A stretch of DNA of 53,810 nt from contig SJRY01000098.1 in NCBI GenBank assembly GCA_011319805.1, forward strand, positions 1-53,810, read 5' to 3'. Below are positions 9,815 to 18,867 of the stretch, piece by piece. The notes under the pieces were generated by a model that saw only the letters and a list, made by a program, of their open reading frames with translations, was not told the DNA's origin and made no database searches. The translations under genes and the position numbers were made by a program. This DNA comes from Macrocybe gigantea. Its lineage: Eukaryota; Basidiomycota; Agaricomycetes; Agaricales; Callistosporiaceae. The number at the start of each line of letters is the position of its first letter. Position 1 is the first letter of the stretch.

Positions 9815-9892
9815 TTGGTCTAGGTTCTTCAGTATCTTTGATATTAGTGGAGACAACAATGTGCCTGAATACACACAATCTAATACCCGCTC
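9815..9892. repeat. Right half of the tRNA-bearing insert
   Basis: 78 bp between the Gypsy-1 target duplication and the resumption of LINE L3 ORF1 at about 9893. It is the continuation of 3982-4140 once Gypsy-1 is removed. No coding potential or recognisable motif was seen. Confidence 0.45.
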
Positions 9893-10106
9893 CCCCACTC
9901 CTCCTCCCCCCCCAGGGAATGTGAGCCTTCTCTTCCAAGGTGGCAATGGTCTCATAGATACTGACAACACCAACCCTTCCAATACAGGGGGACCTACTGG
10001 ACCCTCCGCTCCCCCCTCTCCATCGATCCTGTCCACCGAGGCAGCATACAACAACAATGCCATCGGCATCGCAATCTTCCCTGAAGGGGACGGGTTCCTT
10101 CATGGT
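9893..10106 (+). pseudogene. LINE L3 ORF1, second piece
   Basis: Plus-strand ORF1 sequence that continues 3981. It carries the segment matching 'GNVSLLFQGG', then 'ILSTEAAYNNNAIGIAIFPEG'. It ends at 10092-10106 with GGGTTCCTTCATGGT, which is repeated at 30825-30839 where ORF1 resumes ('FLHGEAKAAAESLA'). These 15 bases are the target duplication of the 20.7-kb block in between. Confidence 0.85.
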
Positions 10107-10121
10107 TTTTTTTTTTTTTTT

Positions 10122-10496
10122 ATATCAACAATTTATATAGTGGTGCATGATGGCAGTCCGCTTGTAAATACACACCGGTACCTACTATAAATACGATGAG
10201 TCCGATCCAAACCAGACTGAAGGAGAATACATAGAGGGCTGCAATGCCCTGCTCTCTCATGCCCGTGCTCGAGCTACACGACTCGAGCTCGTGCGTACTC
10301 ACTTGCTAGAGCCCCGTCCCCCAGCCCCGAAGGGCCGGATGTGGTCAGTTCCACGTAAAAGGTCCAAAAGGATCTATAACAGATACTGTCGCGAAGTTTG
10401 CGTTTCGCATAGTGCTCGATCAGCGCTTGGGTCGCTGGTCCGACTGTTTTAAGATTGCCTAGGTTGCCCCGGGCGATCTCCGCTACAGAACAGCAG
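10122..10496 (-). other. LINE 3' UTR (L5)
   Basis: About 375 bp between the ORF2 stop and the poly(A), on the minus strand. It is homologous to the 3' UTRs at 8050-8424, 28139-28513 and 33010-33384. It contains the conserved terminal stem-loop, with one mismatched pair here (AGCGG/CCACT), and no gene. Confidence 0.8.
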
Positions 10497-12049
10497 TCAC
10501 CCGCTGCCTGGATCCGGAATGAAAGCACCTGCAGCTTTATTAGATGCGAGATACTTAATGAACCAGTGACGCACAAAGGCGTCAAACTGGCGTTCAGTTG
10601 GCCTGTGCCAGTTATGGCACTGAGTCATGACGTGGACGGAGTCCTCAGCCCCTCGTCCACAAGAGCATAAATCGCTCTCGACAAAATTAAACTGTGCCCG
10701 ATATGCATTGATCGGAGCATGGCCGCATGCAAGACGTGAGCAGCGAGCGTAGAGCTCATTATCTGTCACTAACTTCATGAAGCCCATTCTCTTCCGAGAG
10801 GGGCGTTCATAGGAATTTGGCTTTCCTGCTTCGTGAAAACGAAATGTGGAAGCACCAATATATTTCTTGTTCCCAGAATTCTGGAACCAAGTGCTATGCA
10901 TATCATCGTCTGCCTCCCTTCGAAGGCCATCGGTGGTATAAAGGGGATGAAGCCCCAGAGGAACGTTCAGGCTTCGAGCGAACTCGTGAGCCTCGACTTG
11001 TATTGCCCACTTCCATTTGGAAGGGACGTGCCAGAATTCAATCCAGCGCTGCTTGGACTCTGAGAGCCAAGCTTTCAATGATCTACAAAGTGCAATAGAA
11101 TGTGACTGCACAGAGTGGGGATTGCAATCAATGATGCGATTAATCGCATTCATCGAATCCAGAAAGCACACAATGGAGTCAACTCCATCTTGTGTGATAG
11201 CCTTTTGGATTGCCATTCGCAATCCAATAAGCTCGGCATCATCGCTCGTTGATTTGCCAACAGGCTGACGAATTTCGAAAACCAGCCTGCCCTCACGATA
11301 AACACGCGAAGCTGACACAGACTGCTTAAATGGCACTTCTGCTTTCGCAGGCACGGAGCCATCACTACTCACATAAGAGCAATCATGCTGGGTCGAACAC
11401 TGGGTAAGTGTTTGATCCAGCGATGCGCGATAAGCCTTGACCGAGTCCTCGTCTCGGCCAAGTAACTTATGAATCTCAAAGCGACTGTCAAACTCATCGA
11501 CAAGCCGCCTGCCTGGGTTATTTGCATCCGCAAAATAATCCGTGGTTAGAAAGAGTGGTGGTTTCAGATCCACCAAATCCTTGAGTGGGGACTTAAGTGC
11601 AGCACGCTGTCTGTCTGACAAAGAAGCGAGATTTCTCACTTTAGATGGGTCGCCCCCAGACGAGGCAGGCGTACTAATTGACCTGAGAGCATGCCTCAGA
11701 TTGGAATTGGCGAGGCGGGCAGAGGACCCGACCTTCAGCCTTTGGATGAACCCGCCAATGGGTTCAACGCAGGCCATTGTCTCAGCCGCACCCTCGGGAG
11801 TAGTGCGAAACTGTCCATTGATCCAGATGCAAGCTTTATGCTGCATCTGGCGTAGTTGTTTCAACAGTGCGACATTACGCATGCCATTGAAGTTCCATAA
11901 TAAACAGCCATACATTGCAATGGGACGCGCGCACGACAAGTAGAGAATGCGTTTCTGCTGAGGGGATAAGCCCCGAACAGAATTGCCCAGCATTTGGAAG
12001 GCCCTGGTGGTAGTCAAGGCCTTCGTAGCGTAGAATCGAACATTGGCAT
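10497..12049 (-). CDS. LINE ORF2 C-terminal half: RT thumb, RNase H, zinc tail (L5)
   Basis: An open frame of about 506 codons on the minus strand. The start side is the RT C-terminus ('TRAFQMLGNSVRGLSPQQKR', 'RPIAMYGCLLWNFNGMR'). RNase H follows ('SYVSSDGSVP', 'DDAELIGLRMAI', 'VCFLDSMNAI'), then the Cys/His-rich end ('ESDLCSCGRG...SVHVMTQC') and a stop at 10497. Upstream it abuts, at about 12050, LINE L6 sequence that stops just before the catalytic box. The FxDD motif is therefore absent across the joint and the joined protein could not polymerise. Well preserved otherwise. Confidence 0.85.
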
Positions 12050-13100
12050 ATCACCAGCTTTCTGGTAAAGTTTCAGTACCGGCACCAAGTAAAGCGCTGA
12101 CAATACTGGGGAGAGTGCAGAGCCTTGACCAACTCCCACGTTGGCCTCGAACTCTGGAGAGATGGCACTACGCCAGGCATAAGAAGTTTTGCGCCCAATG
12201 AGATATGATTCAAAGAACTTTGACACCTGTAGTGCAAAGCCTCCGTGTTGAAGAATCTTCACCAACATACGATGGTTGAGTGAGGGAAAGTACTGAGCGA
12301 CATCGAAAGCGATAACACTCGTTTTGAATCCCTTAGACCACCCCTGACGGATGATATGGGTAAGGAAGACCCCAGCATCCTCAGTTGAGTTCTGACGGAT
12401 GCCGCCGAACTGCTTCGGATCGAAGACAGCAAATTTGGTCGCTTTGTACTGCATACGTCGCGCCAGCATCTTCTCGACGAGCTTGCCGAGGGTATTCAAA
12501 AGCACAATCGGATGAAAGGCTTTCGGGGTATCGTATGCAGGTTTGCCAGGTTTCGGAATGATAACCGACAAACTCTGCTTGAAGTAAGAGGGCCAGTGCC
12601 CCAAATCTAGACACGCATTTGCAATGTTCAAGATGAATGCAGCTATGTGAGGAAATTTCACCAGCTGTTTGATGTGGTTCCAAGACAGATGGTCTGGTCC
12701 TGGTGCCGACGTATTGCTACAGGGCTCTAAGGACTCTCGGAGCTCAGTAGCAGAGAACGGGACCCAGTCCCATACTGGATGCGCTTCAAGATCGTTGAGA
12801 CAATCCAAATTAACTGTGCGATCAGACGCAGCATTATAAGACTTATCAAGTGCATTCCAAAGCGCTTCGATAGAATTACAAGGCTGTCCCTGGAACGAGA
12901 TAGCTTCGTAATCAGGTAGGGGTCTCTGCTTTGTCCATGCAGCTAGATCCCATGGACGATGAGACTTTTCTGCAACCTCCCTGATCCGTTGATCAAAGAA
13001 GGCGCGCTTAGCATCTTTGACAGCTCGCCGCCAGATGCGATGATCTCTTTCAGACCGGGTTTGTCTGAAAGTATCAAGAGTCTCAGAGCAGTGTTGGTTC
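12050..13100 (-). pseudogene. LINE ORF2 reverse transcriptase N-terminal half (L6)
   Basis: Minus strand, downstream of a TGG-to-TAG nonsense change at about 13098-13100 ('SKRSKGW*NQHC'). It holds the linker with frameshifts (12810-13100), then an open RT stretch 12808-12014: 'LEPCSNTSAPGPDHLSW', 'SVIIPKPGKPAYDTPKAFHPI', 'LNTLGKLVEKMLARRMQ', 'IAFDVAQYFPSLNHRML', 'VGVGQGSALSPVLSALYL'. It breaks at 'KAGDMP'. The segment holding the FxDD catalytic box (about 300 bp in L7, 26296-26592) is missing, so the RT is dead. Confidence 0.82.
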
Positions 13101-14110
13101 TACCAACCCTTGCTCCGTTTTGAGAGCTTGTATTCCTTAGAATGGAGATTCCAAGCTCGATCAATGGCCTTTGATAGTGTCGACAAGACGCTCTCGAGGT
13201 CGTTATTAGTCTCGATAGGGACAATGTCCATTCCGAGAAGATCACCTGCAATATCGGATATAAACTCCGGCATGCTGTCCTTACTTAATGTTCGTCGCTG
13301 GACGGATAGGTCCAGCAGAGGAACATCCAATACAAGTGACAATGGGACATGGTCCGATGTCAGCTTGAGCGCATCAATCATGCGAGGATGGCAATCCCCA
13401 CTATCAATGGGGATGAACATCAAGTCAATAACCGAGGGCCAAAGCTCGGGGTTATGTGAAATGAATGTCGGCCCAGGGTTGCTAGGTTCCGACCATTCCA
13501 GACCGAGATCAAGAGCTGCATTACACAGCATCTCCCCTCGAGACCGCTGCGAATTATGAACCCTATCCCAGAGTTCATAATGACAATTGAAATCCCCTCC
13601 GAGATAAACTAAGTTGGGGAAATCGGGGCGCTCAGCACAATCATGCAAAAGACGAATCGCGCTAGCATCTACATCAGAGTAGGCGTTAGCGAGAAAGAGT
13701 GGCTCGCCAGGGGTGGCGAAGCTAACAATCATAAGATCGCGACTATCAACTAGGTCACGACGAAGGGATGGACGTAGGCGACGAAGCCTATTATGTACAT
13801 AGGCCATGACTCGAGGAGGGTCCTCGAGCGATGATCGGTGAACGATGCAGGTCCAATCTGGATGGGTGGGACCTCCGATTACTGCCTCGCCCTCAACATT
13901 GTGGGCAGATGGGGCATGTCTTATGAGATTCCAAGCGGGCTCTTGGAAAAATAAAATATCATAATCCTCCCCAAGAGTAGAGAGGAGCATGTCCATATGT
14001 ACATATTTTCTATTTACGTTCTGAGAGAAAATACGAAAAGAAGAGATCAATGAGCGTCCCCTTGAACCGGGGACCACAGCCGAGGCTGTGCTACCCGAGG
14101 AGACACTCAT
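13101..14110 (-). CDS. LINE ORF2 N-terminus: APE-type endonuclease (L6)
   Basis: It nicks target DNA to prime reverse transcription. ATG at 14110 overlaps the ORF1 stop as ATGA. APE-family motifs appear in order: 'IFSQNVNRKY', 'ILFFQEPAWN' (metal-binding Glu), 'YLGGDFNCHYELWD' and 'LTSDHVPLSLVLD' (catalytic SDH). The domain is complete over about 230 residues and the frame runs 336 codons to a TAG that replaces Trp. It is the best-preserved endonuclease in the window; L3, L5 and L11 have shorter or broken versions. Confidence 0.88.
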
Positions 14111-15202
14111 GATGCGTCGGCCTCCGCATTACGCTGCGGGGAGGCATTAGGATGATTGCTACCTGATCGTTTGCAATCACGTACCAGCTTATAGTGTTCC
14201 TTGATCCAATCTGGATCAAAGCGATTTTTCCAGAAGGGACACTTCCGGTTGTCGGTGGAGTGGTCTCGGCTGCAGCTGAGACACTTAGGAGGATGAGGGC
14301 AGGGCTGGCCCACCGGAGTAGCCTCGCGAGGAGGGTTAGCCTTGGGTCGAGCCTTGCAGCAAGATGCCAGGGTGCGATGGTGTTCCTTTCTGTGAGACTC
14401 CCCACAGATCGGACAGCGGAGAGATTGCTGGTTGCACTTTAACGCAGAGTGCCCCCAGCGCCAGCAGCGTTCGCAAAGAGGAACTCCCGGTGAAGAGAGA
14501 GCGGCCTTGAATCGGCAATGCCAATTCCTGACCATAACTGTACAATTGTCCAGAGCCTTTACGTTCTGGCCAGTTGACGTGTCTTCGATGTTGAACCAGA
14601 TGGTTGCAGTATCGGAATTCTTGGAGTTGCGCATGACATGCGGTACCCCAACGAGAGTAATGAGATCTGAGAAGGAAGAGTCTCGGAGAATCTCGTAAGC
14701 CTGCCAGGCAGTGATAATGCTACCATCGGCATTGAAATAGGGAATGTCGAGCAGTTTCAAATAAGAAACGCTTGTCGGGATTGCGAGCTCGACAGTAGAT
14801 CCTGCCGGAGCACAGTGGAGAGCGGCCTCATGCAAAATGCTGAGGTCTTTCGGAGAAGCCACCCTCGTCATCAAGCAAGAGAACGAGGAGGCGGAATGAT
14901 CCTGGATAGATTCGCATCGAATCCAGGACTTACCAGTGGTCAATGCCCTATTAAGGGCATTAAGGAGAGCTCCAGTGGCAACAGAGTCGTTGTCAGCCGG
15001 AAAAGAGTAACTGACCCGGACGTTACGACAGGACGGTCCATGAGAAGTGGACTTCGCCTTCTTCTTAGGTGGTCCAGATGGCTCCCCAGTTGCTTCCTTT
15101 TGCAAGGAGACAATCTTCTCTGCAGGGAGGTGTGGGAATGTCTTTGCCAGGGCTACAATAGCCTCAGCAGGAGTGTTGGCCGGTTGGGCCAGGGCTTGCG
15201 CA
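14107..15202 (-). CDS. LINE ORF1 protein, C-terminal part with zinc knuckles (L6)
   Basis: Nucleic-acid chaperone of the LINE. The visible part starts at the hAT insertion ('YAQALAQPANTPAEAIVAL'). It continues through a basic stretch ('GPPKKKAKSTSHGPS') and a conserved central domain to a cysteine-rich end: 'CERCWRWGHSALKCNQQ', 'CPICGESHRKEHHRTLASC' and 'CLSCSRDHSTDNRKCPFW', that is, three CCHC-like knuckles. It then has an acidic/Ser-rich tail and TGA at 14107. Its N-terminus lies on the far side of the hAT (22381-23151). Without the hAT, ORF1 would be continuous. Confidence 0.87.
15195..15202. repeat. hAT target duplication, left copy
   Basis: CTTGCGCA, repeated at 22381-22388. Eight bases is the hallmark length for hAT insertions, and the two copies rejoin LINE ORF1 ('SYAQALAQP'). 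Confidence 0.93.
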
Positions 15203-15219
15203 TAGTGTTGCCGCGGCTC
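15203..15219 (+). repeat. hAT left terminal inverted repeat
   Basis: TAGTGTTGCCGCGGCTC; exact inverse of 22364-22380. The region 15220-15500 has subterminal repeats and no gene. Confidence 0.93.
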
Positions 15220-15500
15220 CAACTCGGAACCGACTAAGAACCGGAGCCGAGTTGGGGCCAAGCCGAAGCCGAGCCAGATCGGCAATAACTGCTAACGTCG
15301 GCTCAGGGGAACCGAACAGCTGCGGCTCGTTTGCCAAGTCGGTTGGAGTCGACTACAGCCGCTGAACTGATGGAGCTGGGCATTCCAGAGAAGAAAAAGT
15401 AAAAATGCACATTAGATTACGTGTATACTTCCAAGAATTATGGTAATACTAAATGTCGTGGTATCGTAGTCCTAGAAATTAGATGTAGTATTGACAGCTA

Positions 15501-18033
15501 TTATTTGGCACGTAACTTTCGAGCTTTGGTGCGCATTGCCTGCATAAGTCCATCGTTAATCTTTTTTTGCTCTGGCGTCTCGTAACCCTGGCATAAGTCC
15601 GCAGAAGTCAACTCGACTATCTCTCCTGACAGGCTGTCCTCGCCGCTCTCGTCTCGGTTCATGACGGCGCACCGGATGATTGCCGTGTCATCATCATACC
15701 GGTGATGGATGCGACGCACGTATTTACCTCGGTGCTCACCTCTCACGACCACTAAAAGACCATTGTCGCGAGTTGGATGAGCCGGTTCAACCGTAACCCA
15801 TTGCGTTGGGATATTTTCCGACGTTTTGTAGTGCTGGTGTCGCAGAGAGACATTGCCGTTTTCATCGGATACAATCGAGATTGCCAGCTTCTTGTTGTAT
15901 CCGCCGCCGTTCACCTTGACCCGTACCATACGACTGACAAGACGTGGATCGAGCAAAAAATGCTGCGCCTCGGATTGTTGGCTTGTGGAACTGGGATGCA
16001 GGCTGGGAGCAGGTTGTCGCGGAGTCAGTGCAGGGAGAGGTGAATAGGGCATCCACGCACTGGGATTCCAGGCTGGGCTCGACAAGCCAAAGTTTGGCAT
16101 CGGTGTTTGACCACCTGTCATCCCAAGTGTGGGTGGGACCAGTGAATGAGAAGAGCTTGATGCCTCGGGGTGATTGCGAGGCTTAAATCGAGGATTGCCA
16201 TGTGGAAGGCAGGTGAAAAGTTTTTGACCGGACCTGTTAGATTCGAATCAGCAAGGACTTATGCCAATGCAACCAGAACTTACAGTGGATCAACCACGTC
16301 ATCATAATCGAACATGTAGTTTTGAAATGGGGCGGCGGGATTGAAGCGCAGAAGTTGGACAACTAATTTGATGCCGCTTGCAGTAGATTCATTGCATATG
16401 ACGTCCTGGACCATAGCGCGAGCGCCCTTCATGGAGTGGTGCTGCTTCGTTATCAACACCTCACGTCCCCTCCATGGAATGTACTCTCGGTCCTGCGTCG
16501 TTTCGTGCGGCGGTGGCGGGTTTAGCAGATTTTCTGGCTCAATAATCCTTAGGCAATTGATGTGCATGGAATACGACTGGGAAAGATATCAGAAATAGTG
16601 ATAGAAATATCGCAGGCGTCCTTACAACTAAGTTGCTCCCCATGGATTGTGCCAGGCCATCCGGCTGCTCAAGAAGGTGCACAGTTGTATCAACCACGCC
16701 CACGACCCACGCCTTTTGGCCTATACGTGGTCCGCCCGTCATTTCAACGAAATTTCCTGCCACAATCGCTTTGCGAAGATCACGCCAGGGAACGTTGACC
16801 AAGCCCTCCCCATTTTCCAAATCTACTTCAACGCCATTCTCAGAAAGAGAGCGAATAGTTCCTCGCTTGCCTGAGGATGTGACGTCGACAATTTCCTGCT
16901 CTGCAAATTTCCACTCTGCGGGACATATGAACTTGGCAGTCTGGACCGCCGGATGACCGCTGACATGGTATGTCAGAAACGCCTCACTGGACAAGTGAAC
17001 GTCAGCACGAGTCACGGAATGAGAGTCAAAGTCCTTCAACAGGAGTCCGTGTTCCAAATTCACACCACAAAGCTGGAATACTTGATCCTCCTCCATGTGC
17101 CTGAGCCGAAGGTGTAAGCGTTCGGGGAGAGCGGAGGGATCGAATAGCTTGGGGACGGGAGGAATAGTTGATCGTTTCCTCTTCTTCGGGTGGGGCGGAT
17201 CGTTGAAAGTCAGGCGAGGTATCAGCAAGACACCTACGAAGGGGCCGGCACAGTTGCGGATTAAGCCTACGTTGCCCTTGTACCGGCCCCGGAGAACCCT
17301 CACCCATGACCCGACTGTAGGAGTATCCACAGGCTCCAATACCGTCAAGGTCCGCTGCCAATCCTTTACGTCGATCTGCTTTGCGTTGATTTCCAGGGTA
17401 CGATGAGAAACACCTGGGATTATTTTGAGGAGCTGGCGGAGGGCTTGATTCATCATTGCTTCTACATAGATGGAGCCGCGAGGTAGACCCCTATGGAAAG
17501 CAGCACGGAGTTGATGCTCAGGTTTGGCTGCCAGGAATAACGACATCAACGCCTGATCCTCCATACCAATCTACACAGAGAACGTTAGTAGCCATCGAAA
17601 TGCTTAAGGTCCACTTACGCAGCAAGGAATACGCCATAATGGATAGTCATCGTCTTTCAATATGCCCTCCAACAGAACGCCCACACTGATTTCTTCGTCC
17701 AGCGGACACAGAGACGTATTTCGAGGTTGATGCGCGTACTGTGCGATGCGCGACAGCAGGCTTTCAAAGCCGTCCTCGTTTTCATTGTCCTCCGGTAACC
17801 GGCGTGCGGAGGGACCAGTTTGCACATCAGGGATCATATCGTCTATGAAGTCGTCTGGAGATAGAATAGTTATCTTGTGTCATTTCACAGAGTCAGTCCA
17901 GCTCACCAAGATCGTCCTCCTCCTCATCATCACTGTCATTTTGGTCGTCCACCTCCGCCTCAACGTCGAAGAATCGTAAAGCTGCGTCTGAAACGTATCG
18001 GGCATTGCGGCAACTTTGAGTGCGGCGTAGAGG
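15501..18033 (-). CDS. Spt5-like transcription elongation factor homologue (NGN + KOW domains), hAT cargo
   Basis: Minus-strand gene with short GT-AG introns. Exons: ?-18033 to 17907, 17854-17619, 17570-16626, 16576-16284 and 16233-15501. The order is an acidic N-terminus ('DDQNDSDDEEEDDL'), an NGN domain split by an intron ('YPLWRIPCC' then 'GLPRGSIYVEAMMNQALRQL'), then KOW-type segments ('GSWVRVLRGRYKGNVGLIRN', 'ATFVEMTGG'-like 'GNFVEMTGGPRIGQKAWV', 'IPWRGREVLITKQHHSMKG', 'GLLVVVRGEHRGKYVRRIH'). Spt5 partners Spt4 and RNA polymerase II; whether this copy does is unknown. The first exon and ATG are unresolved upstream of an acceptor at 18034-18035. It shares its intergenic region with the transposase. 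Confidence 0.85.
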
Positions 18034-18245
18034 CTAAGAATCATTATCAGCATCCTGCCGCACGAAACCGATGGGTAAAACGACGGCAATGATCATTGCG
18101 AACGACGCGTACGTCGTGCAATGACTGATTTCACGCGTTCTTCTTTGCCTTTCATTTTTTTTCTCACTCATTTTCATTGCAATAACTATTTACTGACTAC
18201 TAGAACGAACGTTGACTTACCGGGAGTGGACGACCACACCACGAA
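18034..18245. other. Intergenic/first-exon region of the Spt5-like gene
   Basis: It probably holds the first exon and promoter of the minus-strand gene. The acceptor CTTAG (minus) ends at 18034, with a CTGAT branch-like word about 12 nt before it. No confident start codon was found. Confidence 0.4.
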
Positions 18246-18463
18246 GGGGGATGGTAGTAGTAGCGGACGAGGAGTGGAAGCGTGCAAAAGCGGAGTTGGG
18301 CGGCATCATAGGGTAGTGGGAAGTTGAAACGTCGGGTATTGCCCGGGACCGAGTTCCCGACTCGGGCAATACCCGACGTTTCAACTTCCCACTACCCTAT
18401 GATGCCGCCCAACTCCACTTTCGCACGCTTCCACTCCTCATCCGCTACCACCACCATCCCTCC
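18246..18463. repeat. Long near-perfect inverted repeat between the two hAT genes
   Basis: The left arm (about 18246-18345) and right arm (18363-18463) are almost exact reverse complements, around a 17-bp spacer. The inner 20 bp (18326-18345 and 18363-18382) match perfectly; a few transitions occur in the outer part. An RNA from either strand would fold into a hairpin of roughly 100 bp. It lies between divergent genes, so it may be a small foldback insertion or a regulatory structure. Confidence 0.88.
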
Positions 18464-18867
18464 TCATAGTGTACCAAGTTGCCATCCCATTGTAGTTAGG
18501 CGTCGATTTACATTAGATAGTACCTGAGTAACTTGAATGTCATGAAATGAAGTGACTGTCTGAGAAGTTAACGGACAATGAGGAGGATAAATGGGTCAAT
18601 GACGCCCAAGTAGGTCAGATAACCCGAACGCATGATGATAAAGCACCACCATACATGCAGCTTAGGGAGGACCTCGAGGAGGGGAACATTCAAGTACGTC
18701 CCTTGCCAGCATACTCTCTAAACGTAATCGAGCCTCTTATCTTTGCCATGCAGGATGTAGCATGCATACCGCATTCAATCCCTCCCGTCCGCGTCATCAG
18801 GTGGCATGTTCCACCTTATATGACCAGGCGAGCGTTTCGGACTTGTGCCATCTCCACCCAGTCAGTA

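Noticed and set aside
16200..17564. Plus-strand open frames opposite the Spt5-like gene
   Set aside because: They are short and lack motifs, while the minus strand splices into one long frame with NGN and KOW features.
18655..18867. The transposase starting at 18655
   Set aside because: The frame is open, but the N-terminal segment has no family resemblance. The ATG at 18868 begins a basic sequence typical of such proteins. Kept as a possibility only.
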